NCBI GenBank assembly: GCA_029207755.1
Contig: JARCOQ010000002.1
Location: 58,631,172-58,695,171 of the forward strand
DNA from: Chamaea fasciata
Taxonomy: Eukaryota; Chordata; Aves; Passeriformes; Sylviidae
DNA length: 64,000 nt
Reading direction: 5' to 3'
In this document: positions 26,037 to 36,800 of the stretch, one piece after another
How the letters are laid out: every line of letters starts with the position of its first letter
Numbering within the stretch: the first letter of the stretch is position 1
The notes under the pieces: generated by a model
Database searches by the model: none
Seen by the model: only the letters and a program-made list of their open reading frames with translations
Told to the model about the DNA's origin: nothing
Position numbers and translations under genes: made by a program

Positions 26037-26640
26037 TTAAAAGATACCTCTGCCTAAATTAGAGTGCAAATAAGACTGTATGCCAAAGTCAATAGAACGG
26101 ATTTTATTTAGCTGTAAAGCAGAGGGCTGGGGGAAAAAGAGAGAGAGGGACAGACAGATTAAGAAGAAAGATAGTCACTACCACATAGATCCCTGTGGCA
26201 TCCTACTGGTCTTTCTTCTTCTGTTCCTCTGTGTGTTGAGGGTCCCCAGACTGTTCTTCTGGGGGTACTACTTTTATACAGTCCATGTCCTGGGTATCCA
26301 CAAGGTGGTCATACCATTCCCACAACTTGGGATAGCATTTGCGTAAGCAGTTGCTTCCCTTCTCACAGTTTGCCACAGTTGAATTGATGTCCATCTAGTT
26401 TACTCAGATTCACCTCACCAGGCCTGACATCTTCCTGTTGTCGTTGTCTGTGGTTTTCGCAGTCTGCACAGTGGAATTTTGTCCAGTGTGTGTTAATTCC
26501 AAACCTTTCACCTCTGTCAGGGAAAGTCTCAGTGGCTGAAAAAAGGAAAAACATTCCAGTCCTTTGTTTAAAAGAGTTAAAAGGAGGACCTTGATCAGTC
26601 ATTCTTACCTCTGTGTCGAGTGAGATCATGGAACAGATTG
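26016..26640 (-). mobile_element. Probable ERV LTR, minus orientation
   Basis: Read on the minus strand, this has LTR architecture: a TATA box (TATAAAAG) at 26272-26279, an AATAAA signal at 26103-26108 about 165 bases downstream, and a terminus ending CCTAACA at 26021, or CCTGACA at 26000. GC is raised relative to the flanks. I could not find a matching target duplication or a clear 5' end, so the right boundary near 26640 is a guess; it may be truncated where the CR1 at 26.69 kb begins. The 88-codon minus frame at 26363-26629 and the 88-codon plus frame at 26080-26346 match no retroviral protein I recognise. Confidence 0.55.
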
Positions 26641-26689
26641 TCCTGGAAGATATATCAAAACATAGAAGACAGGGAAATTATTAGAGACA

Positions 26690-27420
26690 GTCAGGAACTG
26701 CACTTGGGATGAGGTAGTCACTGGTATCAGTGCAGGCTGAGGGATGAGTGGATTTAGAGTATCTGTGTGGAAAAGGACCGCAGACATCCTTAAATGAAAA
26801 ATTTTGACATGAACCAAGACTATGAACTTGCACCTCAGAAAACCAACCTTGTCCTGGCCTGCTTTAAAAGCAGCATGGCCAGCAGGACAACAGAGGGGAT
26901 TCTACCCCTCTTCTCCGCCCTCATGGGACCCCACCTGGAATACTGCATCCAGCTTGGAAGTGCTCAGCCCAAGAAAGACAAGGACCTGCTAGAGGATGTA
27001 GAGAAAGGACGTGGAAATTTTCCCTGGAACACTTCTCTTATGAAGGCAGGATTCTTCAGCCTTCTGGAGGAGAGAAGGCTCTTGGAAGACCATACTGAAG
27101 CCTTTAAATATACTTGGGGGCCTTATGAGAAAGATGGGCTTTTTTGCAAGGGTCTGTAGTGACAGAATAAAAGGTGACAGTCTTAAAACTAAAGATGGAG
27201 GGTTTAGGTCAGAAGATATTTTTTATCAAGAGGGTGGTGAAGACACTGACACAGGTTGTGAATGCCCTATCCCTGGAAGTGTTCTAGATCAGGTGAGATG
27301 GTGTTTTGAGTAATCTCATTTAATGAAAGATGCCCTCGCTTATGGAAGGTGGATTGGACTAGATGACCTTTCAAGGTCCCTTCTCAACCTGAACCATTCT
27401 ATAAATCTATGATTTTATGA
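26690..27420 (+). mobile_element. CR1 LINE, 5'-truncated, with RT C-terminal remnant and 3' end
   Basis: The frame at 26794-27159 reads LACFKSSMASRTTEGILPLF, then ALMGPHLEYCIQ, a diverged form of the CR1 reverse-transcriptase thumb. It then diverges through the GFFSLLEERRL region (normally LFSLEKRRL). The non-coding end follows: CTTTCAAGGTCCCTTCTCAA at 27368-27387 and the terminus TCTATGATTTTATG. The 5' two-thirds is missing and the ORF is broken after 27159. It abuts a minus-strand LTR, so two different transposition events meet at about 26.65 kb. Confidence 0.87.
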
Positions 27421-28002
27421 AGACAAAACTAGAGAATATTTAAAGTAGTGTTTTACATGTAGGGTTGGGGTTTTTTCAAAATTTGCTGATTACATTATCA
27501 TATTTGTAATGCAGATAAATGTTTTGCTTTCTTATCACTGTCTGAGTACCAAGTCCAAGACAAATACATTAAAACCAGATATATTAGGGAAAGTCATGTA
27601 TCTTTGAAAACATTTTTCTCATTATTAATCATCAGCAACAGCAAAATAATACTTCATACATTATTTGAATGCTGTGGGGACAATATCAATATTTAGGCTG
27701 AAATGCAGCACCTTGAATCTAAGAGACCTTTTACTCATTAAATTGTAATTTCTTAATACTTCTAGGTATCTGCGAGGGGCATTGAGGATAAGAAGGCCAT
27801 AAAAAATAGAAACATCATTGAAAATAATAGATTTTCAGCAGAGTGAGAAGCTTACTGACAGCTACTTCATACCAATTGTTCTCACACTTTTTTGTTCACC
27901 AGGTTCTGATCAGTCTGCCAAGAAGAAACTGGTGTTTCTATAGATAGCTGTGACTGTAGCTGGTTGTTTTCCATTTTAGGCTTGGTTTTTCTGTTTTGGT
28001 TT

Positions 28003-28072
28003 TATTTTGGTTTTTGTTTGTTTGTTTGTTTGTTTGTTTGTTTGTTCTGGTTTTGGTTTTTTTTTTTTTTTC
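28003..28072. repeat. (TTTG)n microsatellite and T run
   Basis: About eight clean TTTG units from 28013 to 28045, flanked by G/T-rich sequence and a T run ending at 28071. Confidence 0.9.
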
Positions 28073-28125
28073 TGCACTGACTAAGGCTCAAGAAAAAAAA
28101 AGTCATTTTTAAACATCATTTGGCC

Positions 28126-28149
28126 TTTTTTTTTTTTTTTTTTTTTTTT
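28126..28149. repeat. Poly(T) run, 24 bases
   Basis: Uninterrupted T bases in AT-rich DNA. Confidence 0.9.
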
Positions 28150-29888
28150 GCCACTGAGGATGGTATTCAGTCAAAACTACTGTTGAGTGAACCAGTATTC
28201 TTGTATTTGCCAAATTTCTACGAATATTCTATAGAGAGAAGTAGTTGTATTGGGGTAAATCCAGTGTGGATTCTATCTATCTAAGGACCTGATTTTAGGA
28301 ATATACGGATAGTTGTCTCCTCCTACTTAATAATACAGGAGGTATTCACTTCAGAAAAATGGATTAAACAGCAGTCTAAAACATTGTCACATGCTAGATG
28401 TTTGAGATAGACAAACTGATTCTTTTTTCGGTCATTCTTTTAAGAAATAATCATCTACCTGCTAAATTTTTTTTTTTCTTTTGAAATTGCCTGTTGAAAA
28501 TCACATTTCTGGATTGTTTACTTACCACTTTTTTGTCTCAGGAGAAAAAAAGTAACAGCTAGTGGATCTGAATATTTATTGCATTATTTTAAAAACCATG
28601 AGATTAGAGGTACTTGATTACCTGAGATACTCAGTAGCCCACAGTGGTACATTTAGTTGAACTTAGCTGCTCTTCCCCACAGGGAGAGCTCGGAATGTTG
28701 GGCAGCAAGTTATATTAGTTAACACCACAGTTCTGCTCACAGTTGCCAATCCTGGGTATCATCCTTCAGGGTGCCTCTCTGGGGTCTCCCACCTTTCATC
28801 TTCATGCATCTCTGTGATCTCTGAGATGTTTCCTCATTTCTGGGTTGTGTCCTCCAGCCTGAGCAAAACTAAGGACTCCACTGTGTCCTTTCTGATACTT
28901 CTTTCCAAGGCCATTTTCTTTTTGTGAATATATATATTTTTTTAAGCACCAGCCCCTCTGTTTAGTATGCAAAGCCGCCAGTTTTGGGGTTTTTTTTCCT
29001 GACTAAACAGTCAGTGAACAAAAGCACAACTTTGCAAATGGTGTTCCTCTTTCATGTCTTTTTATTAACTGAAGTATTTAGGATGTTCTAAGTCTGTTTA
29101 GATCAAGTGTTACAAAAATTTACATCCAGTCCATACCAGTTTCATCTAGCAAATAGAAGACTTCTGTTGGGGAATTCAAAAATTCAGTTTTGAATACTCA
29201 CAGTAACATAATTTTACCCTGTTTGCTGACTTCTCTTAGTATTCACAGCTTAATGACTAAGAAACAAATATACCACTGGATAGAATTCACTTTAGAACCA
29301 TTTCAAAGAATCATAAAAGTAAATATATTTTAAAAGGGGAATAATTCAATTCTCATGTGAATGTGGAAAAAGTCACTGAAGGTCAAAGAGTTGTTTACAC
29401 AAGTGGAGCAAGACTGTCCTATTGTGATGATGAAAAAGAAGATGTACTGTGGCATAAAAATATTAACAGTCATAAGTCAGAAGATGAGCATTGAGTAAAT
29501 GCATATATTTATGCTGTGAGATCAGCACAGAAGATAACTTTTATGAATGAGATGGAAAAAGAGTGCCTCAAGGTGAGCAAAAAAAGATTTTACTGAAAAT
29601 TTAAAGCCTCAGAAATCTTTAAGAAAGAGAAATAAAGGATTGATAAAACGTAATTATCTCATTGTGCTTTTATGGTTTTTGTGTCAGTTCTCATTTCACA
29701 TTGGTCATAAAACAACTAACACAACAATTGTTTGTTTCTGGAAGATGGATTGCTGGCAAAAATAGAAATTTGCAACGAGCAGCAAGAAAAAAAATCCCTT
29801 ATCTATGGGATTTACTTCTTCATATAAAAAACTGAGTAATAACTACAATATGTTTCAATTGGTTTGAAGCTGCAAATGAACTACTCAT

Positions 29889-29912
29889 CATTGATATTTG
29901 AAAATATCAATG
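29889..29912. repeat. Perfect inverted repeat, 11-bp stem, 2-base loop
   Basis: CATTGATATTT (29889-29899) pairs with AAATATCAATG (29902-29912). No run of T typical of a terminator follows in a meaningful context; function unknown. Confidence 0.7.
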
Positions 29913-30170
29913 TTTTTTTATTATATGTTTTATCAACCATAGCTGCTTTTCATAATACCACAAGAAAAAAGACAAACTATTTAAGGCAATAAAGGTCACT
30001 TGGTACACTATTTTGGATACAGCTCAAAATTTTCATCTACTGATTTTTATATTAATTTATTGTATGATCACTAAATAACAGATCAAGCAGTGATTCAGAA
30101 ACTGATATTCTTCTTGAAACATGCTGGTATTTTTCAAAGAGTTAGGATTACTGGTTGGGTTAAAAAAAAT

Positions 30171-30198
30171 AATAACAGGTGATTTTGCACCTGTTATT
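30171..30198. repeat. Perfect inverted repeat, 11-bp stem, 6-base loop
   Basis: AATAACAGGTG (30171-30181) pairs with CACCTGTTATT (30188-30198). The arms contain CAGGTG/CACCTG, an E-box of the type bound by ZEB and SNAI repressors, so this places two E-boxes 10 bases apart. Function is not shown. Confidence 0.7.
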
Positions 30199-32611
30199 TC
30201 TAGCCTTTCCTCTCTAGTATATCCCACCAACATCAGTGTGAACCTTGTTCTTACAAATTTCATGTTAATAGAGTTGAGTGAAGGATGGAAAGTTTATCAG
30301 AATTAAAATTTACCAAAGACAATTTACCATTTACCAATTTACAATTATCGTTTTATAAAATATTATATCCTGCTGTAATATCACTGACCAATAGCTTTAG
30401 TTGTGTGTTTATAAATGTGTATATTTTGTTCCAAAATATAAAAGCTGCCTTAGTTAGAAAACTATTTAAAAAAGGACAAATCAAAACTCTAGCTATGATG
30501 GAAAACAATAATTAACCTCAATAAGAAATGTTAAATATAAACAGATGGAGGAACATATGCTAAGTAAAACGTAAATGTGAGAAGAAATCACACAGACCTA
30601 GAATTTCAGGTTATCATTTTTGTTTGTCTGTTTTACCTTAAAGAAATTTCAAAATGTTAAGTTACAAATATAAGCAAAATTTCACCAAGTACCACAGCAG
30701 TGACACATTGTGATTTGTCCAAGTAGATAAGGCCCCAAAAGTAAAGAAACCTAAAAGTTACTTCAAGTGTGCTGTTGAAATGAGGACAAAATATGATAGA
30801 AGAAAATACTGTACCGCATTATGGCAAGCCTGTCCTACCTATCAATCACCTAATCATCAATATTTCAATGAGAACATACTCATCATAATTTTCATCATCT
30901 GTTGCTTCTAAAGTATTAGAAAAACTAAATGTCCAAATTTCATCAATTTTTCAGCTACAGGTACACTGTTAAACAAGCAAACTAGTGAGAAGAAAAAATA
31001 ACTATAAAAAATAACTTTAAAAATTACAAGAAAAAAACACAAAGAAATAAACAAATGAAATATCCCTCCAAAAGAAGACCAAAACAAATCTGCATTCTGC
31101 TAATTTTCTTGAACAAGTTTTTCACTAATTCTCTTTTGTTCTGGGGATTGGGATGATCGTCTCTTGCTAGTCAAAAATGCAGGGTCCCAATTTGATTCCA
31201 TTGTGATGAATAAAAAGGGGTTTGTTCTTTTTCTTTTATTTTTCTTGTCTGCTGTTAAGGTTCTGGTTTTTAAACTATTGATTGTCCTGAAAAAGAGGGT
31301 GGAGCCCCAAAGAAATGAACAATTAGCTAAAATTTCATCTTTGACTTGGCAAAGATTACAGCTATAGATTATGCTGTGAGAAGTAAGGAATCATAAAACA
31401 CTCTTCACTCTCATTAACAGTTGCAAAAGCTTAGAGGTTGAAGAAATACTGGATATGTTAATTCTTGTAATTTAATTAACACTACTGATTTCCATTACCA
31501 TCCTCCTCACACTTAGCAGGTACACATTCATCTCTCACCTCCAATGAGAAATAGATACCTTTAGGAAACAGATTAAAAAGTCAAGAGCTGAAGCCGTGCA
31601 ACCCATAGCTGTGGGTCCATGCTGGTTTCAAGGAGCAATTAGAAACTGTGTCTGTTGTGTTTCCTGTGTGCACATTTTTATGAACCATATAAATCTGGCT
31701 TCAAAAGATTCACAATGAATTTTCATTTCATGTGGAGCATTTCTTCTCCAAAGCTTGTTTCAGTGTTCTATTAATGAAGTCTTGAAAATTCCTTTGCAAG
31801 AGGTAATAAAATTTTATCATGATTCCATTATAAACAGAAAGTACCAGAAATGAGCGGTTCTAAAACTATTTGAAACCAACGAAAATCAGTATTAATCAAT
31901 GAAGAGTTCTGTAGAGGAGAGTTTCAAACACGTTGCTTCTCCAGCATGAAGAAATAGAGCTGACATCACTTCACATATCAGGGTAATTTATTTTCTACCA
32001 TTAAGTGAGATTGTGATCAATAGCACACATTTTTCTTGCTTTTAATTTTTTTAAAATCTCTATGAATTGAAGCATAAAGCCATTTCTGGACATAACAGTG
32101 TTTCTCTCTACCTGATGCTTTACCTTTTGGGATGAACACATGGAATTGAAAAAGGTCTGGCTTAACAAATTTGGATCCTTGCTATCACAGAAAATGATCA
32201 CACATAACCCATTTATAAAATAATTTTAAGAATGATTAGGAGTTTCTTTCTTTTTCTGTCTGTTTTCCACTGCTGCTTCTAGAAATCTATTACAAATCTT
32301 TGTTCCTCTATTTCTTAGAAAGTACTTTAGCTTTAATATTGTAACTGCATCTGAATGCCATCAGATAATGTGCAAAAAGTTAACATGCCATTAATGAAGC
32401 AATGTATTCTCTCTCCCATTTACCCATGTTGTTTTTGACTTTTTTTTCAAATTGTTCTTTCTTTCAAAAAAAAAAAAAAGGTTTAAAGTTGAAAAATGTG
32501 GCACTAATCTCAATTTATTTTTATTACTTCTTAAGTTTTTTATTCATAAGGAAAAAGCACAGCATTATCCTGGTTATTAATTTTCAAATCTTTCCACAAT
32601 ACCTCTGTATT

Positions 32612-33215
32612 GTAGGTGCAGGAAGGTTTAGGTTGAGGGATGGTACAGCAGTGGCTTCTGTGAGAAGCTGAAAGAAGCTTCCTTTGTACCCAACAGAACC
32701 AATGCCATGTGGGTCCAAGACTGACCTCTTACTGGCCAATGTCATGTGGGTCCAAGACTGACCTCTTACTGGCCAAGACTGAGCTCCTCAGCAATGATGG
32801 TAATGCTTCTCAGATAACAGAATTTGAAGAGAAAAAATCTGCTGTGTGATAAACAGATGGCAACTCCAATTCTACATCCCCCTGTGCTACTTGAAGAGGA
32901 GGAGGTAGAGAATTTGGGAGAAATATTGAGCCTGGGAAGAAGGGAGGGGTAGGGGGGAAAAGTGGATGAAACTGTTTTAAGATTTAGTTTTTATTTCTTC
33001 TTAGTCTGATCTAATAGGTAATAAATTAGATGAACTTCCCCATGTTGAGTCTGTTTTGCCCAAAACAGTAACTAGTGAGTGATCTCTCCCTGCTCCATCT
33101 CAACCCACAAGAATTGAGAGAATTATATTTTTTCTCCTCTGTCCAGCTGAATAGGGGAATGAAAGAAAGGTTTCGGTGGGCACCTGACATCCATACAGGG
33201 TCAATCTACCAAAAC
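32612..33215 (+). mobile_element. Avian LTR-type repeat, internally deleted copy
   Basis: The plus strand matches an LTR-type family I recall from passerine genomes. Landmarks in order are GTGCAGGAAGGTTTAGGTTG, GTGAGAAGCTGAAAGAAGC, CTGGCCAAGACTGAGCTCC, CTCAGATAACAGAAT, GAGGAGGTAGAGAATTTGGG, GGAAGAAGGGAGGGGTAGG, AGGTAATAAATTAGATGAAC (with a poly(A) signal), GAGTCTGTTTTGCCCAAAAC, GAGTGATCTCTCCCTG, GTCCAGCTGAATAGGGGAAT and GTGGGCACCTGACATCC. The related copy at 47.6-48.5 kb holds roughly 450 bases of internal sequence that are missing here at about 32860-32870. A 37-base tandem duplication lies inside it. The exact family name is not established here. Confidence 0.75.
32699..32772. repeat. 37-bp tandem duplication inside the LTR-type repeat
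   Basis: Copies at 32699-32735 and 32736-32772 differ at one base only. The related copy at 47.6-48.5 kb has the segment once, so the duplication arose after this copy inserted, or in a sublineage. Confidence 0.92.
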
Positions 33216-33826
33216 CACCTTTAAAAGTATTTTCAGGACACCACTTTCCCAGATACAACTCCTACTCATTGAGTTGCCTTGTATATACTATTAGGCTTTC
33301 AGTGCTTCATAGTAAAATTAACTGGGTGTCAGGATCTTTATGGAGTAAACTAATGTGCTGCCTCCAAAGCAAAACTTTAGTCTAATTCTTCAAAGTTTGT
33401 TCTAGAAACCGTCTTCAAGGATGGTATAGATGAAACTGCACCATAACAGGCTGCTTTGTCCTGTGAAGCATTTTAGCATCCATTGTGTTCTCATGAGCAT
33501 GTAGACCTTCAGCTTCATGCGATAAAAATATTAACCTGAGAATATTCATTACTGATCTTATGTTGATTAAAACTGAAGGAAACATACATGAAAAAGGAAA
33601 CAATATCCATCCCTACTGTGTGAGGACATTTCGAGTGCGCAGCTTCTAAACAACTCAGGGGTTGCTAACTAAAGATGGCATCATTAACATCTGCCTTAGG
33701 AGTATTTGTTTTCGCATGTTTGTCACAGATAAAGTTATTAAAAGGCAATTGGATTTTGCTACAGAACTTAATTGGGAAGGAGTTCAAGAATGTTTCCCCA
33801 CTTGAAACTACTTTTTTTAGAAGTGC

Positions 33827-33889
33827 CATTCATTCATACATTCACTCATTCATTCATTCATTCATTCATTCATTCATTCATTCATTCAT
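33827..33889. repeat. (ATTC)n microsatellite
   Basis: About 15 ATTC units, slightly impure at the left end (ATAC, ACTC variants) and pure from 33845 on. The plus-strand frame reading HSFIHSFI across it is an artefact. Confidence 0.95.
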
Positions 33890-36800
33890 GTATCATATGC
33901 TACACTGATATTATAGAGTAATTTTTAAATCAGAATATCATGCTTTTAAACATCTGAAAAATGTCCAGTATTATTAGATATACAGTTCTAATTTTAACAA
34001 CAACATTTTTTCTAGCATCGAGGAATGGAACAAAGTTTGACAAGAGCTGTTTCCCATAAAAATGTATTAGTACATTATTATATCCATGTACTTTATTTCT
34101 CAATTTATTTCATTGACCTCTTTTCATTGTTTTCTTTTGGATTGTTCTCAGACTAAAGGTTATACTTAGCTGGTCATGCTATTTTTTGTTTCATTTAGTT
34201 TTAATTGACCTAATAAAATATCTCTATAATTTCCTTGATGTACTTGGATATATACAGAACATAGACAAACTGGATATCTCTTGAAGTCAACTTATTTTTG
34301 TCTCTGACAGTGAGGTAGACTTGAGGCAACTTTGTCCTTACACATGGAAGTACCCTCTTTTGCCAGTACAAAGATTTATTTTAAGTAATGAACATTGGTT
34401 TTTTCTTTGTATATTTCAGGTTTTATTTCCCAGTCATTTACTTTGCATTTTGATTAATTCTGGGAAATTAAAATTTCTGAAAAGAAAAGTAGATAAATGT
34501 GAGCAGATTACCTTGTGTGTAAAACTCAAGCTATCTTGTTCCTATATATAAACTCATGATTTCTTTTTGTCATCCTCTCAGGCTTGCTGAACAAGTTGTA
34601 ATTCAGAATCTGACCATTTCAATCACTCACATCCTCTCTCCAGATTCCAGCAATATCATTCATATCAAATTTATTCTAATTAATAAGGAATTACAGTACC
34701 TCATGAATGTTTTCCAGATTATTAAAACTTTGCAATAAGCAAGTGAAAATCTTCATTATCTTGAACAAATTGCTACAATGTGCTCACAGCAGGTAGAGTT
34801 TGCATCTGCCTCTAATATTTAACTTGAAATTAAAGGCAATGGGTAGATTTTTAATTCCACTTAGGTTCAAACAGGCTATTTTACCCTGATTATATCTAGT
34901 CTTTAATTTGTATACATTTCTTCTATGTCATATGTATGTAGATATATGTGGATCATCTTACTGTGACGTGACCTGAAAGCACAAAATTACTCTTCAAGTA
35001 CAGCATTATAAATTCAATATAAGCTATCAAACCAGACAGGGGGTTTTTTTCCTCTAATGTTCATCTCTTTATATCTCTTATTTCAATGGAGAGCAAGCAT
35101 GGGATAGACATTTAAAACACAAACTTTCATCTTCAATTCACATAGTGTCTCTTTGAAATTATGCCACATATGGAATATGTGCAAGCTACATCCTGATCTG
35201 AAGCTCCAGCAAACCATGAAAACCCTACATTTCACTGAAACAAATTGCCTATTTGAATTGAAGATTTTTTTTTTAAATGAAGATGTGGGAATGATGAATA
35301 TTTGCTGCTGAAACTGAATAAAATCCCCAGAACTTTAAAAGCTCATGCGATCCTCAGTGGTCCAGAGCACTGTGTGAAACCTTGAAGGAATAACTGATGG
35401 AAGTTAAAGCAGTCTCTGTGTAATCCATGAGTCTTTTTGTGCTATGATCTTTTCCTAAACTCAATCCAAAAGGAATGTGAGAAATTCTCACTCCCAGCCA
35501 CAGAGCTTTCTTAAATTAGGCTGCAGAGGATTGTGCTTCCAGCTCTCAGTCCCCTGGGTATGCACTGTGGCAAAAGCAGGGTGCTGTAAAACTCCTCTCA
35601 CCAGAGGAGCGGGCAGGCAAGGGTGGAGACCATGGCTGAGGAGTGGTGACATGCAAGCACTGTAAATGCCTCTGCCAGGGAATGCTTTCAGCTGCAGTTC
35701 CAATTTCGGCAAGTGGGAACAAAATATAAAGATAAAAGTAGAAGGAGGGGTTGAAAGCGGCACCTAGGTGGGAATCTTGGGGGCAGTCAAGAAAAGTAGT
35801 TCACTAAGCAGAAATGAAAGTACAGCCTTGATGGGGAAGACAAGGACCTTGAACACAACTAAAGGGATGGTAGGTAGTGAAAGAATTTTAATTGGGGAGT
35901 TTCATGGCCGGAGTTTCAGGAGATAAAACCGACTTTCACAGCAGCATTCTGGAAGGATTTAAGGGGAACAAAGCAAATAGCCTGGCTTTTATCCTAACCT
36001 GTGCAATGGTTAAGTGGAATTTTATGTACATCTGTTATCCTTGGCTTTATAATGATTTTTTAAAAGACTTGGGGAGGGGTAGAAAAAGGGAAAGTTTCAT
36101 TAGTGCTATGTGAAGAATATATTCTGAGGGACAGAGGGTTGTCTTTTATAAGCTGATCATCAGAGTTAAAAAAATTTCAAGATTTGAAAATGCTGTCCAG
36201 CATACAAATTAATGTGCAAATAAACAAAGAAAGCTCAGCATGGAGGGTAATAAACTCCTTCCAAATGGTACCATGTTCACACTAGATCATGATCTTGTTT
36301 TACAAATCTAGTCCTGTCAAAAATGCACTATAAAATCTGGACCCACTTTGCTAAAGTAATTCTATTAATGTCAGCTCAAATAAACTTTTGAATTTTTTCC
36401 CTGAAAACCTACACATAGTGCATCTGTCATGTAAAGATAAACATTAAATTTTACACTGCACTATTAATGGTATTGTAAAGTTCAAGAAAAACTTCACTAC
36501 TTATGATGCTACACGTATTTGATAATCTATAATGTTTATGAAATGAAGACAACGCTGGAAGTTTAAGTTAATTAACCATCTTCAGGTAGTTCACTGTCTG
36601 AAACATACAATTACTGTGTTAACACACCACATAGTTAAGGACTTCTGGTGTAACGTATAGGACTTCCAAATTCATACATTCTACAAACATGTTCATGTTT
36701 CAACCTAGAGCAACTTTACTATGGAAGATTTCTTAGAAACAAAGGCATTTAAAAACCAAAGTTTGGCATTGTCTCAAAAGGGATAGTGCGATCATTCAGA

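Larger units (their letters stand above)
27421..32610. other. AT-rich unique DNA with T-rich and hairpin elements
   Basis: No gene or dispersed repeat was recognised. It contains a TTTG microsatellite (28003-28072), a T24 run (28126-28149) and two perfect short inverted repeats (29889-29912, 30171-30198). Open frames are 89 codons or fewer and look random. Confidence 0.5.

Noticed and set aside
26363..26629. Minus-strand frame of 88 codons considered as a retroviral gene remnant
   Set aside because: It lies in the presumed U3 part of an LTR and matches no gag, pol or env residues I know.
29889..29912. Hairpin considered as a transcription terminator
   Set aside because: The genome is a vertebrate, there is no adjacent gene, and short AT-rich hairpins are common by chance.
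33827..33889. Short repeats considered as a CRISPR array
   Set aside because: It is a simple tetranucleotide microsatellite without spacers, in vertebrate DNA.
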